A DNA stretch of 40,804 nucleotides from contig NZ_JJNZ01000036.1 of NCBI RefSeq assembly GCF_000690055.1, forward strand, positions 1 to 40,804, read 5' to 3'. Positions 17,934 through 26,216 of this stretch are shown here, one piece after another (position 1 is the first letter of the stretch; each line of letters starts with the position of its first letter). The translations under genes and the position numbers were made by a program. The notes under the pieces were generated by a model. The model was not told where the DNA came from. It made no database searches and saw nothing but the letters and a program-made list of their open reading frames with translations. This stretch comes from Pseudoalteromonas fuliginea. GTDB lineage: Bacteria; Pseudomonadota; Gammaproteobacteria; Enterobacterales; Alteromonadaceae.

Positions 17934-18459
17934 TTTTATTTTCCACTAATTTATTAAATTTAAATTTTGAAGTAATTAACTAAATTTTTATCGTGATTTT
18001 CAATTAGCATGTTTTATTTCGCTTTAAGTTTAAAAAACCAGACGTTTATAAAATAAATAATGCTTATTTATGAAAAAAATCAAAAACTGATAATTTTTTT
18101 AATTAATCTAAACCTGTTGATATCAAGTAATGCTGTTGTTCTAAGCTAAAACCTAAAGTTTGTTATTTAATTTAGGAACATTATGGAAGGTAAGTTTCGC
18201 AACTGTGTCACGAATTAATCACAAAATTATCACATTTTATCAATAGGGAATGAGCGCTCTGATATCAGCTCTAATTCAGATGAAATAGGGCATTAATTGC
18301 GCTTATTAATACAGAGATTAAGTTAAGAGGGTAGGGGTAAAAAACTAGACGAGTAAATAAACACTTGCTTAAAAATATAGCATTAATAGTGGTTCAAACG
18401 TAAACCCCCTTTACACCTAAAATGCACAAGCACCAAAGGTATAAAGGGTATGATTAAAA
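17934..18459. other. 526-bp upstream region of the glycan cluster
   Basis: This AT-rich non-coding stretch must hold the cluster promoter on the minus strand and the downstream end of the HAD gene. An 11-codon frame (ATG 18183, preceded by AGGAAC) exists on the plus strand but is too short to support. No clear terminator hairpin or operator was recognised. Confidence 0.4.
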
Positions 18460-19137
18460 TTAGTTAACGCTTTCTAATTTTACTTTTAAATCGAGTAAAT
18501 CGGTTGCGATTGTATTTGGCTGTATTTCCCACGGATCGAAAATAGACTCTTCAGATCGTTGAATCCACGCTGCACGCATACCATGTGATATAGCACCGGT
18601 TACATCAAACGGATTACTTGATACAAGCCACGTGTTTGCGCCTGTCGAATTGGTTTCGCGTAAAAAGTGGCTATAAACCCCTGGGTTTGGTTTAAAGGTT
18701 TTAACATCGTCGGCACTTACTACCCCTTCAAAAAGCTCACTAATGCCAGCGGTTTCTAATAAGGTATGAACTGCGTCGGCAGCCCCATTTGAAAATGCAA
18801 ACAAACGGTAATCTTTTGCTTTTAGTTGCTCAAGGCCCGCTTTTACATCATCGAACGCAGGAAGCGTTTTATAAAGCTCTAGCAGTTGCTCTTTTTGACC
18901 TTCACTTAGCTCGGTTTTGTGCGCTAAGCAGGCGTAATCGAGTGCGTGTTTTGTACATAGCGAAAAGGGAATATAATTTTGCATTAATCCACGTCTAAAT
19001 GAATACTCTAATTGCTTTTCGCGCCATGTATTTGAAAATGCTTGGGCGTTATCGCCAATCATGTCGTCGAGTAAGGACAGTACGCCGTGAGTGTTTATTA
19101 GCGTACCGTATACGTCAAATGCAAGTGTAGTTGCCAT
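18460..19137 (-). CDS. Haloacid dehalogenase type II (HAD superfamily)
   Basis: This 225-residue protein belongs to the L-2-haloacid dehalogenase subgroup. The nucleophile Asp8 lies in LAFDVYGTL, Ser/Asn of motif II in FAFSNG (about 114-119), Lys of motif III in DVKTFKPNPGVY and motif IV in SSNPFDVTGA. The SSNxxD pattern in motif IV separates this group from phosphatases. Family members hydrolyse 2-haloalkanoic acids to 2-hydroxyacids in the cytoplasm. It lies 80 bp after the dioxygenase gene on the same strand and may be co-transcribed with it. Confidence 0.88.
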   Translation of the reverse strand: MATTLAFDVYGTLINTHGVLSLLDDMIGDNAQAFSNTWREKQLEYSFRRGLMQNYIPFSLCTKHALDYACLAHKTELSEGQKEQLLELYKTLPAFDDVKAGLEQLKAKDYRLFAFSNGAADAVHTLLETAGISELFEGVVSADDVKTFKPNPGVYSHFLRETNSTGANTWLVSSNPFDVTGAISHGMRAAWIQRSEESIFDPWEIQPNTIATDLLDLKVKLESVN

Positions 19138-19217
19138 GTTTGCTCCGCAATAAAATAAATTAAGTTGGTTTTAGAGTACTTGCTTACAGCTTAACTTAAT
19201 TTGAACGAACGCTCAAT

Positions 19218-19994
19218 TTAATAAAACTTGTATGCATCAAGCGCTAAAATATCCATTTCGATGTCTTTATGTATTTTTTCAACTTGACCGTCACCACTAC
19301 CAAGCGCAGCAAAAAGAGGTAAAAAGTGCTCTGCAGTAGGGTGGTTAAATAAAGCATTGGGTGCTTCATTTAAATAGTTAAGTAACGCTTGGGTGTTTTG
19401 CGTTATTAACTTTTGCTCAACCCAATGGGTAAACTCATTAACCATTTGAACACGGTTAGGTGTAGCGGGGCTTTTAAATATTTCACGTAGATTGTGACTA
19501 ATACCGCCTGAGCCAATAATTAATACGTTATCGCTGCGCAATGGTGCAAGTAACTGTCCGTATTTATACATCGCTTTAGTGCCAAGACGTGTATTAATAG
19601 ATACCTGAACTATAGGAATATTAGCTGCTGGGTACATTAAGCGCAGCGGGATCCACACACCATGATCCCAACCTTGCTTGGCACTTTGCACGGCTTTAAT
19701 ACCCGCCTTGTAAAAGTACTCACTAATAGTATTAGCGAGCTTAGGGTCCCCCGGTGCTGGGTATTGAATTTCATATAGGGGCTTGGGGAAGTTATAAAAG
19801 TCGTGAATAGTCTGCGGCGCATCTCCCGATGTAATAACTATATCGTGCGCTTCATCAAAGTGGGCAGAAAACACCACAATAGCTCGTGGTTTACTAAGCG
19901 TTTGACCTAATGATACAAGAAAATCTGACGTAGCCGATTGCTGTACAGCCATCATTGGCGAACCGTGAGATATAAATAAAGCGGGCTGAGTCAT
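19218..19994 (-). CDS. 4,5-DOPA dioxygenase extradiol-like (YgiD/LigB fold)
   Basis: This 258-residue class III extradiol dioxygenase-like protein shows FISHGSPMM (His10), VFSAHFDE (His45), GWDHGVWIPL (His111) and IGSGGISHNLRE, the pattern of the DODA/YgiD group with a zinc or iron site built from histidines. The length matches E. coli YgiD. The physiological substrate of bacterial members is mostly unknown. A LysR gene is divergent from it with an operator-like palindrome in the 106-bp spacer. Confidence 0.88.
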   Translation of the reverse strand: MTQPALFISHGSPMMAVQQSATSDFLVSLGQTLSKPRAIVVFSAHFDEAHDIVITSGDAPQTIHDFYNFPKPLYEIQYPAPGDPKLANTISEYFYKAGIKAVQSAKQGWDHGVWIPLRLMYPAANIPIVQVSINTRLGTKAMYKYGQLLAPLRSDNVLIIGSGGISHNLREIFKSPATPNRVQMVNEFTHWVEQKLITQNTQALLNYLNEAPNALFNHPTAEHFLPLFAALGSGDGQVEKIHKDIEMDILALDAYKFY

Positions 19995-20053
19995 GCTAAA
20001 GCCTTAAACAAATAGATGTGTTATTAAGCACTATATTAGTTTTTATTTTGATG

Positions 20054-20070
20054 ATAAATATGGTATTTAT
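20054..20070. promoter_or_regulatory. LysR-type palindrome between dioxygenase and regulator genes
   Basis: ATAAATA-TGG-TATTTAT is a perfect inverted repeat of the T-N11-A class, located 60 bp upstream of the dioxygenase start and 31 bp upstream of the LysR start. Its position suggests the primary binding site of the adjacent LysR protein. The region is AT-rich, so chance is possible. Confidence 0.5.
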
Positions 20071-20100
20071 TTATACATTATCAATAAAGTATTGTTAAAA

Positions 20101-21006
20101 ATGGATAAACTCACCACCATGAAAACCTTTTTGGCCGTTGTGCAAGAAGGATCGTTTTCAAAAGCGGCCGATAAGCTCGATATTTCCCCGCAGTTAGTCA
20201 GCAAATATATTTCTGCGCTGGAAGATAATCTACACACGCGTTTATTACACCGTACAACGCGAAAAGTAAGTGTAACAGAGGCTGGGAACCAATATTATCA
20301 GCGTTGTCAGCAGGTGCTTGTTGATATTGAAGACATGGAAAACTCACTAAATAACTTAAGCGAGAATGTTTCGGGTGTGCTTAGTATTAGTGCACCTATG
20401 TCATTTGGTACTAAGCATTTAGCAGGTTTGCTGGTTGATTTTCAAAAGCAGTATCCAAATTTAAAGTTAGACTTACGGCTCACAGACCAATATGTAGACA
20501 TAGTAGAGCAAGGTATTGATATTGCGCTGCGCATTGGCGTATTAAAAAACTCAACGCTCATAGCTAAAAAAATTGCCCCTATACACCTAGCGGTATTTGC
20601 GTCACCCGATTATTTAAAACACCATGGCACGCCACAAACGCTTTTAGATTTACAGTCGCATAATTATTTACGCTATTCCCTTAGCGAGCCCACAAAATGC
20701 CTATTTGGAGTTAATGAGCTAAAAAGCGAGCTAAAGCTTGAAAGTAACTTTGTGGCTAACAATGGTGACTTACTACTAAATACAGCCATTGCGGGAAGTG
20801 GTATTGCTATGCAGCCCACATTTATTGCAGGCGAAGCGCTGGCTCAAGGTAAAGTAGTGCGCATTTTACAAGACTATGAACCCGACCCAATGGGGCTTTA
20901 CATGGTGTATGCTAATAGACAGTTTTTACCGAGCAAAGTGCGTGCTTTTGTTGATTTTGCGAGCGACTTTTATGGCGATACCCCATACTGGGACTTAGGG
21001 GAGTGA
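20101..21006 (+). CDS. LysR-family transcriptional regulator (CrgA/YafC subgroup-like)
   Basis: This is a 301-residue LysR protein. MDKLTTMKTFLAVVQEGSFS begins the winged helix and KAADKLDISPQLVSKYISAL is the recognition region, followed by LLHRTTRKVSVTEAG. The effector domain follows from about residue 90. ATG 20101 is preferred over the TTG at 20092, because MDKL is the usual start in this subgroup. Subgroup members commonly control a divergent oxidoreductase gene; here the divergent gene is the DODA-like dioxygenase. Confidence 0.92.
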   Translation: MDKLTTMKTFLAVVQEGSFSKAADKLDISPQLVSKYISALEDNLHTRLLHRTTRKVSVTEAGNQYYQRCQQVLVDIEDMENSLNNLSENVSGVLSISAPMSFGTKHLAGLLVDFQKQYPNLKLDLRLTDQYVDIVEQGIDIALRIGVLKNSTLIAKKIAPIHLAVFASPDYLKHHGTPQTLLDLQSHNYLRYSLSEPTKCLFGVNELKSELKLESNFVANNGDLLLNTAIAGSGIAMQPTFIAGEALAQGKVVRILQDYEPDPMGLYMVYANRQFLPSKVRAFVDFASDFYGDTPYWDLGE

Positions 21007-21051
21007 TATGTCGATTACAAACAGTTGTATAAGTAGTTTTACTTGGGCCTG

Positions 21052-21627
21052 TTATTTTTTATGCCACTGATATTCCATTTGTTTTGCTGTTAAGCAAGCA
21101 AATTCATCAGTACTGCACAATGCGACTAATTGCAGGCTCATATCTATGCCAGCCGAGATCCCCCCTGATGTGATAAATTGATTATGCTGCACCCAACGTT
21201 TATCACTAATTACATTTAAATCAGGAAATAATAACGCCAATTCATTTTGATCTTCCCAATGCGTTGTTACATTTAAGCCATGTAATAAATCGGCTTTTGC
21301 GAGCAAAAACGCGCCCGTACATACAGACGCAACACGAGTAGCTGTTTTTGCACTTTTACTGATCCAATCAATCACCTGCTTTTTATTAAATTCGGCGGTG
21401 TGATCGCCACCTACCACAATTAATAAATCAATATGAGGGTGATCTAAAAAGTTGTAATGGGGGTTTACACTAAAACCTCCGCGCGCTATTACAGGCTTAC
21501 TTTGCTCCGCAATAAAAAATACATTCCAGTTATTTTCAGCTAAACGCTTAGCGGTACTGAAAACTTCAAAAGGGCCTGAAAAGTCGAGTACTTCTGCGTT
21601 ATCATAAATATAAATGCCTATATTCAT
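21052..21627 (-). CDS. DJ-1/PfpI-family protein (isonitrile-hydratase-like)
   Basis: This 191-residue protein has the DJ-1/PfpI fold: IYIYDNAEVLDFSGPFEVFS at the start with the conserved acidic residue, a DLLIVVGG strand, and the nucleophile elbow ASVCTGAFLLA with Cys103. THWEDQNEL follows as in AraC-type GATase1-like and isonitrile hydratase proteins. No DNA-binding domain is attached. Possible roles are hydratase, glyoxalase or stress protein. It is convergent with the LysR gene. Confidence 0.82.
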   Translation of the reverse strand: MNIGIYIYDNAEVLDFSGPFEVFSTAKRLAENNWNVFFIAEQSKPVIARGGFSVNPHYNFLDHPHIDLLIVVGGDHTAEFNKKQVIDWISKSAKTATRVASVCTGAFLLAKADLLHGLNVTTHWEDQNELALLFPDLNVISDKRWVQHNQFITSGGISAGIDMSLQLVALCSTDEFACLTAKQMEYQWHKK

Positions 21628-21713
21628 TTAGGTCTCAAAAAGCTCAAATTAATATGAAGCTTTACCTTAGCCTATAAAATCATCATTGGTGTATTATTTT
21701 AATTTAAAAAACC

Positions 21714-22964
21714 CTACTTAGCCTCAACATTAAGCTCATGAGCAAAGCGTTTACGGTAACGCTTAGTTAATTTAACCGAGCGTAGTTGGTCGCTAATTAA
21801 AGTAAATACTGGTGAGGCATTTATTTTTACGGGTTTGCCTTGGCCTATACGGCGTATTTGTCTTTTAACCAGTGCCATAGTGGCAAGTCCTGCGAGGGTT
21901 TTATCTTGCCAAGTAATATTGGGTAACACGGCTAATTGCAGTGGCTCATTTTGCCATTTGTTTGGTAAATTTGGTTGGTATGCAAGCGCAGTGGCAATAC
22001 CCACGAGGGCAACGCCACTTTCAATCACGTTGTTGGCAATAGATAAGCGACTAATACCGCCTGTAGTCATTATTGGGACTGATGAGCGTTGGCTAATCGC
22101 TTTTGCAAACTCTAAAAAATACGCTTCGCGGGCAAGTGTGCGCTGATCACCTGTTTTTCCTTGCATGGCAGGTGCTTCGTAACTACCACCCGAAAGCTCT
22201 ACAAAATCAACATTGAGTTTATTCAATAAGTCCACTACAACTTGCGCGTCACTGGGTTCAAACCCACCTCGTTGAAAATCAGCAGAGTTTAACTTTACCG
22301 AAACCGAAAAGGTAAGTGAGCAAGTAGCTTTAATACTGCGGGTTATTTCGAGGAGTAAGCGAGCTCTATTTTGTAAACTCCCTCCCCATTTATCGTCGCG
22401 CTTATTGGTTAGTGGCGATAAAAACTGAGCCAGTAAATAACCATGCGCTGCATGTATTTGTACGCCATTAAAACCTGCTTTTTCAGCTTGCTGCGCAGTT
22501 TGTGTAAAGCGGGTAATAACATCGTCAATATCAGTTTTCGTCATCGCTTTTGGTACGCCAAACAAGTGCGAGTGCTTACCCATATTAAGTGCAACACTTG
22601 ACGCTGATAGAGCCTTTCCACCCATTTTTTTAAATACTTGCCTACCAGGGTGATTAATTTGCATCACCACTTTGCAATTATTTTGCTGCGATAAACGAGC
22701 AAGCTCTGCAAAGGCAGTAATATCGGTACTTTTTTCAAGCACAAGGCCGCCTGGGCCTGTCATCGCTAAATGATCAATCATTACATTGCCAGTAATAATT
22801 AGCCCAGCTCCCCCCACTGCCCATGCGCTATAAACATTTTTGAGTATTTGGGAGGGCGTTTGATCCTCTTGCGCAAGGTTTTCTTCCATAGCGGCTTTGG
22901 CAATACGGTTTTTTAATACTAAACCACTTGGCAAGGTAAAAGGGGTAAATACAGGGTTACGCAT
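21714..22964 (-). CDS. NADH:flavin oxidoreductase, Old Yellow Enzyme family
   Basis: This 416-residue FMN-dependent TIM-barrel protein shows FTPFTLPSGLVLKNRIAKAAM at the start, MQINHPGRQ, the catalytic pair in GVQIHAAHGYLLAQFLSPLTNKR, SVKLNSADF and MTTGGISR near the phosphate site. It lacks the C-terminal 4Fe-4S/NAD domain of 2,4-dienoyl-CoA reductases. It would reduce activated double bonds or other electrophiles with NAD(P)H. The divergent MerR gene and the MerR-type promoter directly in front of it point to induced expression. Confidence 0.88.
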   Translation of the reverse strand: MRNPVFTPFTLPSGLVLKNRIAKAAMEENLAQEDQTPSQILKNVYSAWAVGGAGLIITGNVMIDHLAMTGPGGLVLEKSTDITAFAELARLSQQNNCKVVMQINHPGRQVFKKMGGKALSASSVALNMGKHSHLFGVPKAMTKTDIDDVITRFTQTAQQAEKAGFNGVQIHAAHGYLLAQFLSPLTNKRDDKWGGSLQNRARLLLEITRSIKATCSLTFSVSVKLNSADFQRGGFEPSDAQVVVDLLNKLNVDFVELSGGSYEAPAMQGKTGDQRTLAREAYFLEFAKAISQRSSVPIMTTGGISRLSIANNVIESGVALVGIATALAYQPNLPNKWQNEPLQLAVLPNITWQDKTLAGLATMALVKRQIRRIGQGKPVKINASPVFTLISDQLRSVKLTKRYRKRFAHELNVEAK

Positions 22965-22996
22965 AGTTATGGGCTAATTAAATTGACATTAAAGCG

Positions 22997-23027
22997 ACTA
23001 TAACCTTAAAGTTAGCTTGAAGGTCAA
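22997..23027 (-). promoter_or_regulatory. MerR-type promoter/operator with 19-bp spacer
   Basis: On the minus strand, -35 TTGACC (23022-23027) and -10 TATAGT (22997-23002) are 19 bp apart. The spacer holds the near-palindrome ACCTTCAAG...CTTTAAGGT (23003-23024). Overlong 19-bp spacers with such a dyad are the hallmark of promoters activated by MerR-family distortion. It drives the Old Yellow Enzyme gene starting at 22964. Confidence 0.8.
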
Positions 23028-23064
23028 CCTACTAAGTTTATGTAAAGTGGAGTTATTATTAGTT

Positions 23065-23472
23065 ATGAAAATAGGCGAACTTGCAAAACTTACCAACATA
23101 CCCGCCAGTACTATTCGCTTTTACGAAAGCAAAGGGTTATTAACACCAACCACTCGCAGTGCTAATGGTTATAGGCTGTACACCCAACAAAACTTAGAAA
23201 AATTGCAGTTAATTAAATTTTCACAAAGCTTGGGGTTTTCACTCAACGAAATACCTTTATTACGTAACGAAAACGACGAGCTAAACCACACAGTAATAAT
23301 TGAACGTTTAGAAAAAAAACAAAAAGAAGCTGACATTTTGATTGAGCAAATGCAGAAAAAGTCACAACGTATTGGCAGTTTAACTACGTTACTCAACTCT
23401 TATTGGGATAAAGGCGAATGCCTGCCAGAAGGCAAATTGAATGAATTACTAAAAGTGATAGATTACGAATAA
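23065..23472 (+). CDS. MerR-family transcriptional regulator
   Basis: This 135-residue protein shows the MerR winged helix MKIGELAKLTNIPASTIRFYESKGLL followed by SANGYRLYTQQN, a long dimerisation helix rich in Lys/Glu/Gln, and a C-terminal CLPEG segment with a single cysteine. ATG 23065 is chosen; the longer frame from 23017 would run across the operator. A single cysteine does not make a convincing metal site, so an organic or redox-active inducer of the enoate-reductase-like target is more likely. Confidence 0.9.
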   Translation: MKIGELAKLTNIPASTIRFYESKGLLTPTTRSANGYRLYTQQNLEKLQLIKFSQSLGFSLNEIPLLRNENDELNHTVIIERLEKKQKEADILIEQMQKKSQRIGSLTTLLNSYWDKGECLPEGKLNELLKVIDYE

Positions 23473-23508
23473 ATGAATACAGCTTACTAAAATAAGCTGT
23501 ATTTTATA

Positions 23509-23700
23509 TTACTTAAGCTTTTTAATGCCAATTAATACACAGATGGCACCGCCAATAATACCCCCCCATGCTTCTATTGGTGTATCACCACTGAATGCAC
23601 GGCTTAACTGCGAAGCCGCCGCATCATACACGTCATATCCCCACATAATTAAAGCGATACCTATAACGATTAAAACAATACCTATAATCTTATTACTCAT
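23509..23700 (-). CDS. DUF3185 small membrane protein
   Basis: This 63-residue protein has two transmembrane segments: IIGIVLIVIGIALIMWGYDVYDAA near the N-terminus and EAWGGIIGGAICVLIGI at the C-terminus. Both match the small DUF3185 family of unknown function. ATG 23700 is preferred, with AGAGGTG in front; a GTG two codons upstream is possible. Confidence 0.85.
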   Translation of the reverse strand: MSNKIIGIVLIVIGIALIMWGYDVYDAAASQLSRAFSGDTPIEAWGGIIGGAICVLIGIKKLK

Positions 23701-23803
23701 AAACACCTCTAATCTCTAACGTACATTATTTAATAATATTTACTTAAGTGTGCTTTAAAACTTAAGGTAAGTTTTTATTTTAAGTCAAAACACTTAAAAT
23801 AAT

Positions 23804-25270
23804 TTAATCGAGCTCTAGCTGCGCACGTTCAACGCTCTCACTAGGTAACTCTTTTTGTACTGATACACCAAGCTCTTTAAACTCTGATGCTTGTTTAATT
23901 AAATTACCTTTACCTCGGTATAATTGCGAGAACGCTTTGTCGTAACTTTCTTTCGCTTTATCAAGCTGCTTACCTACGCCTTCCATACTCAATAAAAAAC
24001 CATTGAGCTTGTTATAAAAACGCTCAGCTCGATTTGCCAACTCTTTTGAATATTTGGTTTGCTCTTCAAAACGCCAAAGCTGTTTAACAATATTTAAACT
24101 AGTAAGCAGGGTCGTGGGTGTGGCTACCAGTATATTTTTTTCGATTGCTTGTTGGTAAATATCGCTTTGATATTTAAGTGCTTCGACAAAAGCTGATTCT
24201 ATTGGTACAAACATAACCACCACTTCTGGCGAGTTAATACCTGGCAAACGGTCGTACGATTTACTCGCAAGTTCATTAATACGCGCTGTAACGGCGTTTA
24301 CATGCTCTTTAATTGCTTGATTAGCATCTAGCTCATTTTCAGCGTTCACATAGCGTGTATAGGCATTTAATGATGTTTTAGCATCAATAACTAAGTGGCG
24401 ACCTTGTGGTAAGTACACAACTACATCAGGGCGCAAGCGGCCATCTTCAGTGTTAAACGACACTTCGCGCTTATAATCAACCCCTGCACGTAAGCCAGCA
24501 CTATCTAATACGTTTTCGAGCATAAGCTCGCCCCAATTACCTTGAGTCTTCTTTTGCCCTTGTAGCGCGTTACTGAGCTTGTCGGCTTGATCTGTTATAG
24601 CTTGGCTTTTGGCTTGTAAATGCAGTAGCTCAGTTTTTAGCGCGGTGCGTTGCTTTATATCTTCAACGTGTATTGATTCCATTTTTTCTCTAAAGCCTTT
24701 TAGCTCGCCTTGAACTGGTTTTAATAATTGCTCAATGCTTTCTTGATTTAAGGTTTTAAAGCTTTGTGATTTTTCTTCTAGAATTTTATTGGCTAGATTT
24801 TCAAACTCTTTTTTGAGCATATTTTTACTTTGCTCAATTTGCGCGAGTTGCTCGCTAAAGCTTTGCTGTTTCTGCTCAAGGGTGGTGCGCATATTATTAT
24901 ACTCAACATCGCGTTGATTATATTGCTCACGAAGCGCTGCAAGCTCGTCTTCGGCTTTGCGCCAAAAATGGTTGTATTGAATGCTTTGTTTTTCTTGTTC
25001 GCTAAAACGCGTTTTAAAATGCTGCGCCTCATCGCGCTGCTCTTGGTGAGTATGTTCGAGTAGTTCGTGATCCTCAAGTAAGGTGCTGTATTGTAGCTCT
25101 TTATTATCAAACTGATTTTGTAAGAGTGAAAGCTGTTGTTGTTGTTCGCTTATTTTTAGGTGTAGCTTTTTGCTAAGCTGCGCAGATATAACACCATAAA
25201 ATACAATACCTAAAATAGCACCAGCGCCTGCACTTAACCAATCGATGTTAGTGAGTATTTGAGTGAGCAT
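23804..25270 (-). CDS. rmuC: DNA recombination protein RmuC
   Basis: This 488-residue protein has an N-terminal membrane helix (about 12-30), a long coiled coil (about 35-230, Gln/Glu/Lys-rich) and the RmuC nuclease-like domain. That domain includes QGKKTQGNWGELMLENVLDSAGLR, YLPQGRHLVIDAKTSLNAY and VVVMFVPIESAFVEAL. The D-A-K and preceding acidic residues fit the PD-(D/E)xK-like core. In E. coli RmuC limits inversions at short inverted repeats. The gene stands downstream of the sRNA-like array, whose terminators isolate it. Confidence 0.94.
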   Translation of the reverse strand: MLTQILTNIDWLSAGAGAILGIVFYGVISAQLSKKLHLKISEQQQQLSLLQNQFDNKELQYSTLLEDHELLEHTHQEQRDEAQHFKTRFSEQEKQSIQYNHFWRKAEDELAALREQYNQRDVEYNNMRTTLEQKQQSFSEQLAQIEQSKNMLKKEFENLANKILEEKSQSFKTLNQESIEQLLKPVQGELKGFREKMESIHVEDIKQRTALKTELLHLQAKSQAITDQADKLSNALQGQKKTQGNWGELMLENVLDSAGLRAGVDYKREVSFNTEDGRLRPDVVVYLPQGRHLVIDAKTSLNAYTRYVNAENELDANQAIKEHVNAVTARINELASKSYDRLPGINSPEVVVMFVPIESAFVEALKYQSDIYQQAIEKNILVATPTTLLTSLNIVKQLWRFEEQTKYSKELANRAERFYNKLNGFLLSMEGVGKQLDKAKESYDKAFSQLYRGKGNLIKQASEFKELGVSVQKELPSESVERAQLELD

Positions 25271-25360
25271 AAAAATAAACTTATAAAATTTAGAGACATG
25301 CCATCATAACCAATAACAAGCAATAGAAGTAGAGTAGAGGAGCAAAGAAATTACAGGCAT

Positions 25361-25505
25361 AAAAAAACCAGCTCAAATAAGCTGGCTAAATATTACTAAA
25401 TTAAGTAATCAAAGGGAAAATCAACATGTACCCGAGCAAGCTGCAACTTAAATACGCATTTGCCAAAATAAATTACATTATTTGGCTAAGTTGTATAACA
25501 ACAGG
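25361..25505 (-). ncRNA. sRNA-like repeat, copy D (divergent 5' part)
   Basis: On the minus strand this copy has TTGAAT (25537-25542), then TCTACT (25512-25517), then a structured 5' region unlike the other copies. The conserved ATGTTGATTTTCCC, an ATTACT/AGTAAT hairpin and a strong terminator (AGCCAGCTTATTTGAGCTGG plus seven T) follow. The 5' domain contains its own stem, GCCAAATAA...TTATTTTGGC. Predicted length is about 145 nt. The call rests on four-copy conservation of promoter, unpaired C-rich segment and terminator; transcription is not shown. Confidence 0.5.
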
Positions 25506-25554
25506 TATTACAGTAGACCGGTAAATGAAGTAATTAATTCAAAAATAATTTAAT

Positions 25555-25650
25555 AACTTTCAGTGATACCAATCAGCATAAGTATTTGAACAACTGAACG
25601 AATTAAATCACTTCATACCAAAGCAGATTGGTACAAATTCGTTTATCTGA
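25555..25650. repeat. Inverted-repeat element between sRNA-like copies
   Basis: GATACCAATC (around 25563) and GATTGGTAC (around 25626) are inverted ends of a roughly 75-bp AT-rich element. It widens the spacing between sRNA-like copies C and D from about 190 to 286 bp. ATACCAAT/ATTGGTAT-ended intergenic repeats are, from memory, common in this bacterial group. Confidence 0.45.
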
Positions 25651-25685
25651 GTAGTGTTTGATTGGAATTGGCAAATTTTAGGCAT

Positions 25686-25791
25686 AAAAAAAGCCAGTTC
25701 AAAATGAAGTGGCTTAATTATTACTAAAATTAGTAATTAAATAGGGGGGAATCAACATGAAAACTTGTATTAACTGCAATTAATCAACAAG
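25686..25791 (-). ncRNA. sRNA-like repeat, copy C
   Basis: On the minus strand CTGAAC (25822-25827) and TCTACT (25798-25803) are 18 bp apart. The body has a hairpin CTTGT...ACAAG, an unpaired TTGATTCCCCCC, a hairpin ATTACTAA/TTAGTAAT, and a terminator AAGCCACTTCA/TGAACTGGCTT ending in seven T. Copies B and C are nearly identical. On the plus strand an eight-codon frame (ATG 25757) exists only in this copy, so it is probably incidental. Confidence 0.55.
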
Positions 25792-25877
25792 CATAATAGT
25801 AGACGCCTGTTTTTAAATTAAGTTCAGTAAAAACTCAAAAAAATTTAAATAATATTTAAATGATGAATTTTGACCAT

Positions 25878-25982
25878 AAAAAAAGCCAGTTCAAAATGAA
25901 GTGGCTTAATTATTACTAAAGTTAGTAATTAAATAGGGGGAAATCAACATAAAACTTGTATTAACTGCAATTAATCAACAAG
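25878..25982 (-). ncRNA. sRNA-like repeat, copy B
   Basis: Same architecture as copy C, offset by 191 bp: ATGAAC (26013-26018), 18-bp spacer, TCTACT (25989-25994), stem-loop, the unpaired segment TTGATTTCCCCC, a second hairpin and a seven-T intrinsic terminator (25878-25904). The few differences from C lie mostly in loops. Confidence 0.55.
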
Positions 25983-26068
25983 CATAATAGTAGACGCCTG
26001 CTTTTAAATTAAGTTCATAAAAAAATAAAAAATTTTAAAATAAGTGCTTAACGCTAAATTTTAGACAT

Positions 26069-26172
26069 AAAAAAAGCCAACTCAAAATGGGCTGGCTCAA
26101 TCATTACTAAAATTAGTAACTAAATAGGGAAATCAACATTATCGCTTGTGTAAACTGCAATTTAACAACAAG
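26069..26172 (-). ncRNA. sRNA-like repeat, copy A
   Basis: Copy nearest the helicase gene: TTGAAC (26203-26208), 18-bp spacer, TCTACT (26179-26184), stem GCTTGT...ACAAGC, unpaired GTTGATTTCCC, hairpin TTACTAA/TTAGTAA, and a terminator whose stem (AGCCAGCCC/GAGTTGGCT) differs from copies B and C in both arms while keeping pairing. That is compensatory change. The helicase stop codon lies about 45 bp upstream of the predicted RNA start. Confidence 0.55.
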
Positions 26173-26216
26173 CAAAGTAGTAGACGCACTTTAATTAATT
26201 AAGTTCAAAAAAGATT

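Noticed and set aside
18183..18218. 11-codon peptide with a ribosome-binding-site-like AGGAAC
   Set aside because: Too short and no attenuator or conserved context to support a leader peptide.
20003..20020. A GATGTGTT sequence resembling the Ter core
   Set aside because: Only the central eight bases match; the AGTATG part is missing and it lies far from the terminus region.
23065..23472. Metal-sensing MerR (CueR/ZntR/CadR type)
   Set aside because: Only one cysteine near the C-terminus and no histidine/cysteine cluster; the target is a flavoenzyme rather than a metal pump.
25757..25783. Eight-codon frame (MKTCINCN) in sRNA-like copy C on the plus strand
   Set aside because: The start codon is absent in copies A and B although the surrounding sequence is conserved, so it is unlikely to be translated.
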